DNA from: QQWI01 sp964522015 | GTDB taxonomy: Bacteria > Bacillota > Clostridia > Peptostreptococcales > Acidaminobacteraceae | Length of the DNA stretch: 64,000 nt | Direction: 5' to 3' | NCBI GenBank assembly: GCA_964522015.1 | Contig: CAZFST010000023.1 | Span: forward strand, 12,475-76,474 | Part shown: positions 43,124-53,215 of the stretch, one piece after another | Layout: each line of letters begins with the position of its first letter | Numbering within the stretch: position 1 is the first letter of the stretch | Notes under the pieces: generated by a model | The model's database searches: none | What the model saw: the letters and a program-made list of their open reading frames with translations, nothing else | What the model was told of the DNA's origin: nothing | Translations under genes and position numbers: made by a program

Positions 43124-46100
43124 CTAATTTGTCACAGTAATCATGCCAACTTCATATCCTTTGTAGTATAGGAATAATTTATTAAGGTAAGGTGACTTCT
43201 CCGTTTCTATACCAAAATATCTGGCTATGGTTAATTGCGCCGGACCAGAAGCCGTTTGGCTCAGGCTGACTAGCTTTAAATCAGATTTTGTGTAGAGGCT
43301 TCTGAAATTATCATCTACCACTAATGTAAAGTCAGCAATGTTAAATGGTGTGCTTGCGCCACCTGATATCAAGTTAAGGTCAATGGTATCTGTACCAAAG
43401 TCTCCTACTTTAATGGGTTTTGCAGGCTTGTTATTGGTGACATTGCCGTATATCTCCCTTTCCATATCGGAATAGAAATCAATCTTGCCACCAGCTGGTG
43501 CTTTGATGCCATTAAAATCAACACCCTTTGTAATAGATTCTTCCGTATAATCATACTTTATTTTCAAATCAAATAGGGGTGAACCTGCAATATAAGTCAG
43601 TGGTACCTGACGGGTCTCCCCAGCCCACAATTTTTGGGCCGTTACATCAGTCCATTTATTTTGATTGGCTGGAGATATTTGAATTGAATCAATATCACTC
43701 ATTGATTTATTGGTCAAAGCAAAAGTAGCCGTGATACTTGTTTTATCACCTGTTGGAATTGGCAATTCTGTGACTGCTTTGATCAATGCAGTTGTATCTT
43801 TACCTAATTTGACAGCATTTTCAGAAGCGGTTACAAAGTCGCAAGCCACAGATGCATATTTCAAGCTAGGATATACTAATTCTTCATATGCACGGGTTTC
43901 AAAGGCATATACATTGAGTCCATCGATGTTGACAGATCCTTTGGCATTTGTTAAGTCAGTTAAGGCTTTTGTCAGGTCTACTGTTCCAGTTAGTAGAGTC
44001 TTATCTGTTTTACTTAGACCTGTGTATAGAACAGACCAGACATCTGATGGGTCTCCTTTTTTATGATACTTCACCATAATGGGTGCAGAAGTCCCGTGTG
44101 ACATCCCAGGTTCTAATACATATGGATTCATTTCAAAATTCAAAAGAGACTTCTGATTTTCTACCACATAATTTGCCTTCAGTGGAAACCACTCGGTATC
44201 ACTTGCGTAAGCCAGGGGTGCTGATAAGGGCGATACCACAAAGGCATAGGCATCTTTGCCGCTGGCTAATTTCTTGCCTGTTAATAAGGCAATCTGGCTA
44301 GAGTCTCCTAAAACTGCTACACCTGGCGTAAAGTCCACTTGTACCGGTGCCACTGTGTATTTATTTTTAGGTGATAAAAGCTGATAAGAGACACCTGTTT
44401 CTAATTTTACTTTAGCAATATAACTATTTTGCGATAACCCTTGATAGATCAAGCTGTTGCCATATTCCGGCATTGAATAGTTAGCAGTTTTTAATTCTTT
44501 TGGGGCTGAGCCGCTTGTATCGATTGTCCAATTAACCGGCAAGGCAATGCTATTTGAAAAAGAAATACCATTTGCATTTTGAATATTGATACGATCAACA
44601 ACTGCCTTTTTACCAATATTCTTAGCCAAAAGTGTGGTTATTTGAGGGGTTAAGTCAATGGAGTCATTGACACTTTCAAATAAATGGCCAAAGGATTCCC
44701 CCCCTTTGACATGAAAATAAACATACACACAATTTTGTGAATCCCGTTTATCTCTGGACAAATTCAGTATGATTGGCGCTACACCATTTTCAACATGGCC
44801 ATAAGCAATAGACGCCCCAACAACTGGCAAATTACCCCATTCGAAATTATTACGGCTACTGACAAATACCATATTGTTAATGGCACTTGACATATCTTTT
44901 ACACCGACCGGATCAAAGCCATATGAATAGATGGCATTGGTAGTACTGGCTGCTTTGGCAAACAAACTACGGTCTGGGTATTCGCAACTCCATTCACCCT
45001 TTACAACAAAACTAGAATTTGTGCCTAGGTAAATTTTAGTATTGGCACCATTGCCATATGTGACCCCTCGAGGTACATAGAGGGTTGTATTATCAGGCAC
45101 AGTCAAGGGGACTGATGGCACAGTGCCGCCACCCTTAAGATAAGCGTCGTTCAAAGCCTTTTGAACCTTGGCATAGGTTGCATTTGCCGTTGATACAGGT
45201 GCATAGATAGGCGAATCCAGTGGCTCATATTCCATTGAAGGTTTAACATGAATCACACCTGTTTTAGTGTTTTTAATAATCCCACAATTTAAAATGTCCA
45301 TGACATCTGCAAGTTTGTAATAGTCAAAACCATTAATCGAATAAATACTGATGGCATTACTCACATCTACCCCGCGATAATAGACTTTTGGCAATACGCG
45401 AAAGGCTTGCTTGTCCTTACCATCATTCTTTGAAAACCCAGAAAACTTTGCTGCATCCATATTGCCCAATAACTGCATATACTGGCGGTAATCATCGTAA
45501 GCCGGGGCAAATGCCAAACCTGTGTCCGCAAACAGGATTCCCAAATCCGTAATTTTAAAATAATCCCCACCGTTAATAGTGTAGGCCTCTAAAGTTTTTG
45601 GTACGTCGTTGACAGCCAGTATGGTTTTTGATGGTTTTGCTGTAACCGTTACTGGTGTAGAATTTGCTGGTACCACAATGGCTTCTGACTTCACAATTGA
45701 AGTTGTAGAAACTGGAGCAGCAACCCTCTCAGAAAATTTGACCCCATAATTGGATGCATAGATTTGAGCAGCAGAGCCATTATCGCCATAGATGACCACT
45801 TTAAGAGAATCATCAAATACACCATGTTCAATGGTGGTCACTATAGGGGGGATCGTCACTGATGTCAGATTGGGACACTTGGCAAAAGCTTGCCCGCCAA
45901 TATGAGTCACGGTTTTTGGAATCACCACTGACTTTAATTGGGTAGCTGCAAATGCGCCACCTTCAATTCTTTTAATTTTACTGGGAATATTGAGGGTCGT
46001 GATTGAAGTACCCTGAAACGCCCCCATCTCTAGGGACGTAACAGTAGTGGGAATTGCAAGGGTCGTAATTGATTTGCAATTTACAAAAGCAAATTCCCCA

Positions 46101-46558
46101 ATGGTTAGCAAACCTTCAGGTAGTACAATGTTTTTTAACTTTGGATTATACATAAAAACTGCACCACCAATATGCCTTAATGACGGTGGCAATTTAACGG
46201 TGGTCAGCTCAGGACATGAAATAAAGGCACTGTCACCAATATCTGTTAAGCCATTGGGCAAAACAACTGATTTTAAAGTCTCATTATTTGAAAATGCGTC
46301 ATCATAAATTTTCTTAATGGTGACTGTCCCTATCTTTGCTGGAACCACCAAGTTGGCAGCCTTCCCTTCATAACCATAAATGGTACCTGATTTGTCATAA
46401 ACCAAACCCGTTGCCTTGTCTGTTAGGGATACCCCTTCGGCCTTAACAACCACGATATTGGATACCATCATCACTAGAATCATGAAAACACTCAATACAC
46501 TTTTGAGTTTGAATCTTCTCTTTGAGCCAATTGTCATTACTATCACTGCCTTTCTCAT
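43124..46558 (-). CDS. secreted BspA-type leucine-rich repeat protein with copper-amine-oxidase-N-like domain
   Basis: The protein has 1144 residues. The signal peptide is followed by about eight BspA-like LRR units (about 60-280; for example LKSVVIPKTVTHIGGQAF). A stalk-type domain of the copper-amine-oxidase N-terminal kind follows (KPSKTILAVNDVPKTLEAY, then YFKITDLGILFADTG). The remaining 650 residues are beta-rich and unrecognised. No LPXTG or membrane anchor is seen at the C-terminus, so it is likely wall-bound by the stalk-like domain or released. Two in-frame ATGs (46558, 46537) are possible. The second gives a more normal signal peptide, but neither has a strong binding site. BspA proteins usually act in adhesion. 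Confidence 0.82.
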   Translation of the reverse strand: MRKAVIVMTIGSKRRFKLKSVLSVFMILVMMVSNIVVVKAEGVSLTDKATGLVYDKSGTIYGYEGKAANLVVPAKIGTVTIKKIYDDAFSNNETLKSVVLPNGLTDIGDSAFISCPELTTVKLPPSLRHIGGAVFMYNPKLKNIVLPEGLLTIGEFAFVNCKSITTLAIPTTVTSLEMGAFQGTSITTLNIPSKIKRIEGGAFAATQLKSVVIPKTVTHIGGQAFAKCPNLTSVTIPPIVTTIEHGVFDDSLKVVIYGDNGSAAQIYASNYGVKFSERVAAPVSTTSIVKSEAIVVPANSTPVTVTAKPSKTILAVNDVPKTLEAYTINGGDYFKITDLGILFADTGLAFAPAYDDYRQYMQLLGNMDAAKFSGFSKNDGKDKQAFRVLPKVYYRGVDVSNAISIYSINGFDYYKLADVMDILNCGIIKNTKTGVIHVKPSMEYEPLDSPIYAPVSTANATYAKVQKALNDAYLKGGGTVPSVPLTVPDNTTLYVPRGVTYGNGANTKIYLGTNSSFVVKGEWSCEYPDRSLFAKAASTTNAIYSYGFDPVGVKDMSSAINNMVFVSSRNNFEWGNLPVVGASIAYGHVENGVAPIILNLSRDKRDSQNCVYVYFHVKGGESFGHLFESVNDSIDLTPQITTLLAKNIGKKAVVDRINIQNANGISFSNSIALPVNWTIDTSGSAPKELKTANYSMPEYGNSLIYQGLSQNSYIAKVKLETGVSYQLLSPKNKYTVAPVQVDFTPGVAVLGDSSQIALLTGKKLASGKDAYAFVVSPLSAPLAYASDTEWFPLKANYVVENQKSLLNFEMNPYVLEPGMSHGTSAPIMVKYHKKGDPSDVWSVLYTGLSKTDKTLLTGTVDLTKALTDLTNAKGSVNIDGLNVYAFETRAYEELVYPSLKYASVACDFVTASENAVKLGKDTTALIKAVTELPIPTGDKTSITATFALTNKSMSDIDSIQISPANQNKWTDVTAQKLWAGETRQVPLTYIAGSPLFDLKIKYDYTEESITKGVDFNGIKAPAGGKIDFYSDMEREIYGNVTNNKPAKPIKVGDFGTDTIDLNLISGGASTPFNIADFTLVVDDNFRSLYTKSDLKLVSLSQTASGPAQLTIARYFGIETEKSPYLNKLFLYYKGYEVGMITVTN

Positions 46559-46620
46559 TGCTTAAATTGGGATAAATTCCACGTTATTTTTCTGAATGAT
46601 TCAAGTGTCCCATCTCCTTA

Positions 46621-46651
46621 AGGGTTATATTGTTATGTAGTCACGGTCAGG
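46621..46651. repeat. 31-bp repeat shared with 53027-53057 (27/31 identical)
   Basis: AGGGTTATATTGTTATGTAG followed by TCACGGTCAGG here matches the other copy except at four positions. In both, one plus-strand frame reads GY(I/A)VM then stop, matching the end of the decayed membrane protein gene at 52590-53046. The similarity continues past the stop, so shared descent of a longer segment is likely. Confidence 0.6.
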
Positions 46652-46851
46652 TTATTTACAAGCTGCCTGACAGCAAGGGAGGTGAAAATGAGATCTATCA
46701 GAAATAATATCTTGTCTTCAAATACTAAAGTTCTCGTTTTCTACCAGAAAGCATAATAACCACCTGTCCTTATAAATCTATTATAAGTTCCAGTTTCGAT
46801 TTTGTGTAATTTAATTTTGACTAATCACCTACACGCCTCCGATAATGCAAT

Positions 46852-46876
46852 AAAACTGCCCTGTTTGGGCAGTTTT
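46852..46876. terminator. intrinsic terminator
   Basis: AAAACTGCCC-TGTTT-GGGCAGTTTT is a perfect 10-bp stem with terminal T/A runs, functional on either strand. It is the only terminator downstream of the LPXTG protein gene. Confidence 0.75.
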
Positions 46877-47066
46877 ATAATCTTGGAAATACGAATTTTG
46901 AGAAGACTTATTTTAATCATTTATCTCTAATGGTTGGTATGATAGAAGTCTTTGACAGGCGCTTGCACCTTAATGTCGGCTGTGGTCCCTAGTTTGCGCT
47001 AGTGTCCACTTGTCCAGTATACTGTATCGACTTTTTATTTTGATGATGCTCTCCTTCTCTTGGCTA

Positions 47067-49699
47067 CTAACCTTTTCTGCGCAATATTAAAGTAGTTCCT
47101 AAAAGGCTTACGAGTCCACCTATCAGATAGAAAGGTAGTGCACTTTTTTCACCAGTTTTAGGTAGCGTTAAATCACCTTTAGGTATGACTGAGTCAAAGA
47201 GATTGACCTGATTTGTTGCATCTAATTCGGTGACTAAATTACCTTGAGGGACAACTGGTGGTGCAATTACAACTTCGGCTTGGGTTATGGGTTGAGTCAT
47301 TGCTTCAGTTATAGGTTGTGTTGTTGGTTGTGTTGTTGGTTGTGTTGTAGGTTGAGTTGTTGGTTGAGTTGCTGGTTCATCCTCTTCATCTGCTTGGGGT
47401 GCTATGGTTGTGGGAGCTTGGGTTGTTGGTGCTTGGGTTGTTGGCTCTTGGGTTGTTGGAGCTTGGGTTGTTGCGGCTTGAGTTGTTGGGGCTTGGGTTG
47501 TCGGCGCTTGGGTTGTCGGCGCTTGAGTTGTTGGCGCTTGAGTTGTTGGCGCTTGAGTTGTTGGCGCTTGAGTTGTTGGCGNNNNNNNNNNNNNNNNNNN
47601 NNNNNNNNNNNNNNNNNNNNNNNNNNNNNNNNNNNNNNNNNNNNNNNNNNNNNNNNNNNNNNNNNNNNNNNNNNNNNNNNNGTTGTTGGCGCTTGAGTTG
47701 TTGGCGCTTGAGTTGTTGGCGCTTGAGTTGTTGGCGCTTGGGTTGTTGGCGCTTGGGTTTCTACTGGTTTTTTTGAGATGAAAAAGTCTTTGTAGACGAT
47801 TTCAGAAGCTGCCACGGCCGTTGGTCTGTCAACGATTGGCATGTAGAACCCAGGAGGGAAATCGGCCGTGGAAGCCTTGATTGGTGTTACTTCCACTGCA
47901 CTTGGACCAAACTGCGGTGTATTCCAGTAAAGCGTAGACCGGATGCTGACTCTTGAAGATTCACTAAGGGTCAGTTGTTTTGAAACGTCGTTACTTGTTC
48001 TTGTATTGATGGGCAACCACATCGGTTCAGCGATAACTTTTCCTTCGTTATCGAATTTTTCTATTTTGTATTCATGTTGGAGAGCATAGGGTTTAGATTC
48101 TAATGGAGCCTTTTCGGCCTCCGAAGACATTTGGCTCTTATAACGGAAATATGAACACAGGGCTTCAATTCCTTTGACTTCTACTTCAAAGCTGTCATAA
48201 ATTGGGCCAGTTGGGCCATTGACTTCACCAGGGAGAATGGTGGTATTTAAGGTTTCCACTTTTCCCAAAGAATTATCGATTGATTCAGGTTCTTTATCCA
48301 CCTTGGTTGCCATTGCAAAGTCGCCCACAGGACCGAATTCTTTTAAAGGCAATTCTGTGTGTTTATAGGAGAATTCCATCGTGTTGTTTCCAAAAATTTC
48401 GTTGTTAGGCCATCTGAAAGAATCCTTGTAATATTCCCAATTTTTCATTGTTATATTTTTAATGATACTTTCAAAAATCGGGGAATACATGAATCCACCA
48501 GTGACACGAGAATAAAGTTCTGCATATTTAGAAACAATGACAATTGGGGATGGACCTGGTTCCTTGGGGAATTCTACAGGTGGTGGTCCTTCCAAAGCGC
48601 TGAGCATGGAGGCATCGGTTAAATCGGGACCAAAATTGGGGGCAAAATCGTAGATTTTAAATTTGTTGCTTAAATCATCGAATAAAAATCTTGGTGTTTT
48701 TTCGATGGTAACAGTTAACTGTGGGTTTACGGTATACACTTCATCACTTGGAATTGGTTCATAATCAACCATTGGTGTTGACATATCCATACTTTCCATT
48801 TCAGTAGGATTTTTTTTCATAATTATGGAAATTCGAGTTCGATGTGTATAGTTACTAACCACTAGATTGTTTTCTTCATCAAACGAAATAAATTCTGATT
48901 CTTGTAAGGTAGTGAGTTCTGGTTTTGGTTCTTCATTGCCATATATATAAGGTAGGCCAAATTGATCTTGCGCTTTAACCGAGTAAGGGAAAGATACTTT
49001 TACTTCTTCTTTGAGCGTATCCCGATTCGGGGTACTAGACGTAGTATCAAGATAACTTGGAGCTGTCAAATCTGTTGCACCTTCAATTATAAATTGGGTT
49101 GGAACTGGCTTTGGGCAAAGGACAACAACTGTACCTTCACAAGTGATTGTGTCCGGTGCTGAGTTTGCTGGAGCCACCGATGAGCCAGGTTCAATTAACT
49201 GTAATTCGGCGCGATATGGCAATTCAATATAAGAAATGCCATCTTGATTCTTTTTCCCTGTGTCTAGTATGTTTTTTGCTGCCTCGGTTCCAACTTGAAG
49301 GATATGCTTTTCAGGGTCATAGCTGATGCCTTTTGGAAGATCCACGGGGTCAAAAGTTACACTCAAATGGTCCATTACATCCTCGGTCCCTTCTGGAGCT
49401 ATATTTTCATAAGAGAAGATGAGCTCCAGCTCACTGGGACCATTTTCGTCTGTTTCTGATAAACTTGGGACTATAATAGAACCAAATTGGGCTACGAGTT
49501 CTTTTTGTTCTCCTGACCCCGTCATGGGCTGAATGTTGCTATCGGGAGCGGGAGTGATTTGTGAAGCTTGGACTTCAAGGCTTGACGATGGTTCTGGAGT
49601 TACAGGTTGAATTGGTTCTGCAAAAGCTGGCCACCAAGTGGTCACGATCATCATTGCAGAGAGTAGCAATGCCATAAAGCGCTTAAATGGTTTTTTCAA
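47067..49699 (-). CDS. LPXTG-anchored surface protein with TTQAP repeats (interrupted by assembly gap)
   Basis: A signal peptide (KRFMALLLSAMMIVTTW, then AFAEP) starts the protein. About 600 residues of unrecognised beta-rich extracellular sequence follow. Then comes a Thr-Gln-Ala-Pro repeat array and, after the gap, TQPTTQP repeats and a sortase signal: LPKTGEKSALPFYLIGG, hydrophobic helix, RRKG. Both sides of the 100-N gap carry the same 15-bp repeat, and the frame from the gap to LPKTG is open. The two halves are out of frame only because the N count is a placeholder; the true gap length should be 2 modulo 3. It lies 75 bp after the LuxR-type regulator gene on the same strand. Confidence 0.8.
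47402..47756 (-). repeat. 15-bp tandem repeat (TTQAP units) with assembly gap
   Basis: About a dozen 15-bp units on the left and five on the right of the N run encode Thr-Thr-Gln-Ala-Pro. Near-identical units explain the failed assembly. The real copy number is unknown. Confidence 0.9.
47582..47681. other. assembly gap of 100 N
   Basis: Exactly 100 N, a conventional placeholder length, inside the repeat array. Confidence 0.99.
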
Positions 49700-49773
49700 T
49701 GTTTTTCCTCGCTTTCATATGTACACAACAATTCTTCTATAAAAATACTACAGTTGTTTTAAAAGATTGCATA

Positions 49774-52350
49774 CTACCCGGTGGGTAGTTTAGCACTAAG
49801 TTGAGAGCGATGATGAATATCAAGTTTAGTATAAATGCTTTTGAGAGCCATTTTGACTGTATTGGGCGAGATAAAAAGTGTTTCACCAATTGCTTTGTTG
49901 GTGTGCCCTTTAGCAGCTAAGTAAGCTATTTCATATTCTCGTTTCGTAAGATTTAGTTTCGTGGCTATATGGGTTTCTGGCAATCCATGCCCTGCAATGG
50001 CTTGACTTAGTTGGTAGATACGCAATAAATGGGTCCGCTCAAATCCCTGTAATTTGAGCCTATCTAGGATAGGTCTTAAATTTAGGATGTTTTCTACAAA
50101 GGGCATGTAAAGTTGGTCTTGCAGGGCTAAATCTAAAGCTTCTTTTAAGTATACCGTGGCAACTTGGTCTCTAAATACCTTAGCGCTGGCAATTGCCATA
50201 TAGATTTTTGTGTAAATGGTACTGATTAAGCTTGAAAATACAGAGGCAGTTTCTAACAACTGGTCAGCTTCTCCCAGTAGTTTTGTGTATTGCCCACTGT
50301 TGATTAGGAGACGACCATAAACAATATTGAGGAAGCCAATGGCAGGATAATAAAGGTTGCTATTGACAACATCACCATTCTCAATCCACTTGGGAACGCG
50401 GTTGATGGTAGTGCAATTCACAGTTGCGTTGATGAAGGCGTCACAAAGTTCAATAGTGCTTTCTAGATGATAGTTAACGCCTCCGGTAAGATCATTTTGA
50501 ATGGCCTCTTGCATGGCCTCCACTTCTTTCACATGTCCTAGAGCATAAGCAATGCGCATTTGAAGAAAGCAAGCGCATAATGCGATGTCACTTTGCTGAT
50601 TCTGTTGGGCTTTCACCCTTGCTCTATGGGCTTCAATTTGGGCACTTGTAAAATCGCCTCTATTAAAGAAGCTCTCTGCAGATATTAGAGCTTCGCTACC
50701 ACTGCCATGTCCATTTGTTATTTTTGAATAGGCACTGATGGCATACTCAAGGGAGCGAACTGTATCATCAAGGGTTCCAGGGTTTCGGTAGAACATATAG
50801 AGAACAGAGGGGGCACCAAAGGTCCAACTACTTTGTGTGTCGATGAATTTGGCGGGACCCTTCATGAGGGCTTGGGCGGCCAAGATATTACTGTGCATGG
50901 CGTGGATGTCGTTGTATTTTGTGAAGGCCAATAAAAGCTGAAATTCTCCCAGTATTTGTTGATTGTACGCTGTACAAAGACCGTTGGCGGCACCGGGGAA
51001 GCTGGATGTACCAGTTTCCTCAGAAACGGTACTCATATTATCTGTGAAGAACTGGCATGCCTCTTGAAAGCGGGCCATGTCGTTAAAAGTGAATAGGCAC
51101 ATAGCATAAACCAGTTGGGCGCATGGGTTTGCAATCAAGATTTCCCGAGGGCACTCTTGGAAATACTGATTAATTGTATCTATTTGGACTAGTCGGATGC
51201 TATGACCTTTATCTGCCACTAGGGTCTCCATAAGGCCTTTGAAGTTTTTGGCTAGGTAGTGGTGATGTAAGCCCCGCAGTGTCTGATTTTGCTGAGAGTT
51301 AGTGTAGAGAGTTGCATAGCGCAGGTGGATTTCACGCTTTTGCTCCGGTTGGAGTTGGTCAAATTGGGTTTTAAGATAGCCCCTAAGCAATGCGTGTACA
51401 CTGACTAATTGATTATGTTCACGAAATTCGACAAAGGCGTTTTGCTTACTGAGCCGACGTATCCAGTTTACGCTTTCGGCATATTCAATTTTAATAATTT
51501 CTGGAATGTATTTGATTTCAAGCTCTTCGCAAAAAGTGAGAGCTAATAGCTTTTGACGGTCTTGAGGAGAATCATTAAGATAAAGGGCGTTGCCAATGAG
51601 TTGATGCATGGTGTCATGGTTGGTCAAATCTCCTGTAGCCTTATAATTTATGAGTTTGAGGTAGAGAGCGCTAATCCACCCTTGCGTGTGTTGGTGGATT
51701 ACGGTGGCGCTGGTGAGGCTTATTTTTGCACCGCACTGTTTGTAGTACGCCATGATTTCTAAGGGGGTGAGGCTCAGTTGATTCCGGTGAATATGCAACA
51801 ATATGTTTTTAATTTCCAGTTCTTGTGCGTAAGGGAAATTGATGTGACGGGTTGTCAATACAATCGTGAAGTTTGAGATTTTTTGTGAAGCCAAGTGGTA
51901 AAGCCATCTATTGCTCAAGTCTGAGGCAATATGATGGTAGTCGTCAATGATGAGAATAAGGTGAGGCATCGCACTCGTGCTTTTGCTGGCACAAAGTTTT
52001 TCCAAAAGTTGAGCGCAGTGATAGCGTTGAAGATCGGTGGTTGGAAATGGTTTTTTTTGGAGTTCAATAGCGATTAAGTTGTCCATAAGGATTAGCGCTT
52101 GACAGAAGCGCATCCAGAAAACATCTAGGTCGGATTCATGCAGATGTACCCAGCATGCCGTTGCGTCGGTAAGGCGGGAGATGACTTCGCCGACAACAGT
52201 GGTTTTTCCGTATCCCATGGGGGCTTCAACAATGATAAGTCCGTATTTGGGCAAAGCATTTGATAAGATTTGAAGCCTATCTGGAAAAAAATACTCCCGA
52301 GTAATATCTCGATGTAATAAGTCATTTGCATTGTCCTGATTAGTACGCAT
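49774..52350 (-). CDS. MalT-like LuxR-family ATP-dependent transcriptional regulator
   Basis: I start at the ATG preceded by GGGGGAAGC, giving 858 residues. The longer frame to 52431 would translate a terminator hairpin and lacks a binding site. The N-terminal STAND NTPase has Walker A PMGYGKTTVV (about residue 44) and Walker B LILIIDDYHHI. A long helical/TPR-like middle follows. The C-terminus is a LuxR HTH (KREYEIAYLAAKGHTNKAIG, then FISPNTVKMALKSIYTKL). MalT-like proteins are activated by small inducers bound to the TPR region. The LPXTG protein gene directly downstream is the obvious target, an inference from position. Confidence 0.9.
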   Translation of the reverse strand: MRTNQDNANDLLHRDITREYFFPDRLQILSNALPKYGLIIVEAPMGYGKTTVVGEVISRLTDATACWVHLHESDLDVFWMRFCQALILMDNLIAIELQKKPFPTTDLQRYHCAQLLEKLCASKSTSAMPHLILIIDDYHHIASDLSNRWLYHLASQKISNFTIVLTTRHINFPYAQELEIKNILLHIHRNQLSLTPLEIMAYYKQCGAKISLTSATVIHQHTQGWISALYLKLINYKATGDLTNHDTMHQLIGNALYLNDSPQDRQKLLALTFCEELEIKYIPEIIKIEYAESVNWIRRLSKQNAFVEFREHNQLVSVHALLRGYLKTQFDQLQPEQKREIHLRYATLYTNSQQNQTLRGLHHHYLAKNFKGLMETLVADKGHSIRLVQIDTINQYFQECPREILIANPCAQLVYAMCLFTFNDMARFQEACQFFTDNMSTVSEETGTSSFPGAANGLCTAYNQQILGEFQLLLAFTKYNDIHAMHSNILAAQALMKGPAKFIDTQSSWTFGAPSVLYMFYRNPGTLDDTVRSLEYAISAYSKITNGHGSGSEALISAESFFNRGDFTSAQIEAHRARVKAQQNQQSDIALCACFLQMRIAYALGHVKEVEAMQEAIQNDLTGGVNYHLESTIELCDAFINATVNCTTINRVPKWIENGDVVNSNLYYPAIGFLNIVYGRLLINSGQYTKLLGEADQLLETASVFSSLISTIYTKIYMAIASAKVFRDQVATVYLKEALDLALQDQLYMPFVENILNLRPILDRLKLQGFERTHLLRIYQLSQAIAGHGLPETHIATKLNLTKREYEIAYLAAKGHTNKAIGETLFISPNTVKMALKSIYTKLDIHHRSQLSAKLPTG

Positions 52351-52407
52351 ACTAGCTTCCCCCATTATCATGACTCCGACTAGCCAAACAGTTATAAAAA
52401 TAAAATG

Positions 52408-52423
52408 CCGTCCAACAAGACGG
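52408..52423 (-). terminator. intrinsic terminator/attenuator in leader of LuxR-type gene
   Basis: CCGTC-TTGTTG-GACGG followed on the minus strand by CATTTTATTTTTAT. It lies 58 bp upstream of the proposed start of the LuxR-type gene, so it either ends an upstream minus transcript or attenuates this one. The hairpin resembles the terminator at 57287-57312. Confidence 0.65.
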
Positions 52424-52589
52424 TATTTCATTTAGGGTACATTTGAAAATCGATTAAAGACACTCTTTAAATATACCCTATTACCAGCTTGGAAAAATTA
52501 GAATTCAATGAATTTTCTATGAATTTAGGCAACATAAGCAGATATTCTATCCAATTCACAATCAGCATACGATTCTAAGCTTTTCATAA

Positions 52590-53046
52590 TATGCAGCACG
52601 CATTGCCTTTGGTGTTACGTATAATCCATTGCTACTGATCTATATAGCATTATTTGGGGTAACCTTCTTCACAATGATTTACCTTATTTCCGAGATCAGT
52701 CCAGAAGAATTACATCTTCAGTCTGATCATGTGGTACCGACAAGAGGGTTAAACCTATCCTTAGTTTTATCTGGCATATCACTTTTTGTAGCTTGGTTGC
52801 CAGATATTATACCGACCTATTTCACAGGAAATTCCCTATGTTCTTGATATGGGCATCGTTAGTCCGATTATCTTTATCTGTTTGTACCAACTAAAACACC
52901 AGATTAAATTCGGTAAAATCACTCTGCCCCTTCCAGCACTGATAGTTAAAGTTGGCATTTTTGTTGCTCTATAAGCCTTTGCATTCTACTTTGACCGGCA
53001 ATTATATAAAGGTCTCATCACACATGAGGGTTATGCGGTTATGTAG
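52590..53046 (+). pseudogene. decayed multi-pass membrane protein gene
   Basis: The frame from 52590 reads YAARIAFGVTYNPLLLIYIA and continues hydrophobic to about 52835. A +1 frameshift then leads to LDMGIVSPIIFICLYQLKHQ. An in-frame TAA at 52972-52974 is followed by more coherent sequence (AFAFYFDRQLYKGLITHEGY) to a stop at 53044-53046. There is no start codon or ribosome binding site for the first part. It looks like a small Firmicute membrane protein of unknown function, broken by at least one frameshift and one nonsense codon. Confidence 0.7.
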
Positions 53047-53057
53047 CCACGGTCAGG
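53027..53057. repeat. 31-bp repeat, second copy
   Basis: This copy spans the last codons of the decayed membrane protein gene and 11 bases beyond its stop. It matches 46621-46651 at 27 of 31 positions. Confidence 0.6.
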
Positions 53058-53132
53058 CAAATTATAAATTGTGAACTCATATTGTATATTTATATTGCAT
53101 CATATTGCAATCAATAACATCTGTATTAATAC

Positions 53133-53150
53133 GGCCTTAAGGCGTATAAT
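53133..53150 (+). promoter_or_regulatory. -10 box with adjoining palindrome upstream of VOC-DUF4440 gene
   Basis: TATAAT (53145-53150) is immediately preceded by the 10-bp palindrome GCCTTAAGGC (53134-53143). No clear -35 is visible. The palindrome is a candidate operator. Confidence 0.45.
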
Positions 53151-53215
53151 CGAAATAGCTTAAAGCGTTAATTTGGCCTATCATACCCGATATTTTTGCA
53201 GAAAGAGGTGCACAT

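Larger units (their letters stand above)
46559..47066. other. intergenic region between LRR and LPXTG protein genes
   Basis: I find no intact gene here. It contains a 31-bp block repeated near 53 kb (46621-46651) and a terminator (46852-46876). It must also hold the promoter of the LRR gene, for which I see no consensus hexamers. The rest (46880-47066) shows nothing recognisable. Confidence 0.5.

Noticed and set aside
46741..46775. Fourth copy of the GCCAGA...TCTGG element on the minus strand
   Set aside because: Only the TTTCTGG end and a loose CAGG match. The length and core differ.
47402..47756. Possible CRISPR array
   Set aside because: The 15-bp units are contiguous and coding, without unique spacers.
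47244..47776. Plus-strand Cys- or Leu-rich repeat frames crossing the N gap
   Set aside because: They are antisense readings of the TTQAP repeat, have no ribosome binding site, and cross placeholder N bases.
52351..52431. N-terminal extension of the MalT-like protein with a hydrophobic stretch
   Set aside because: It would translate a terminator hairpin, lacks a ribosome binding site, and the family is cytoplasmic.
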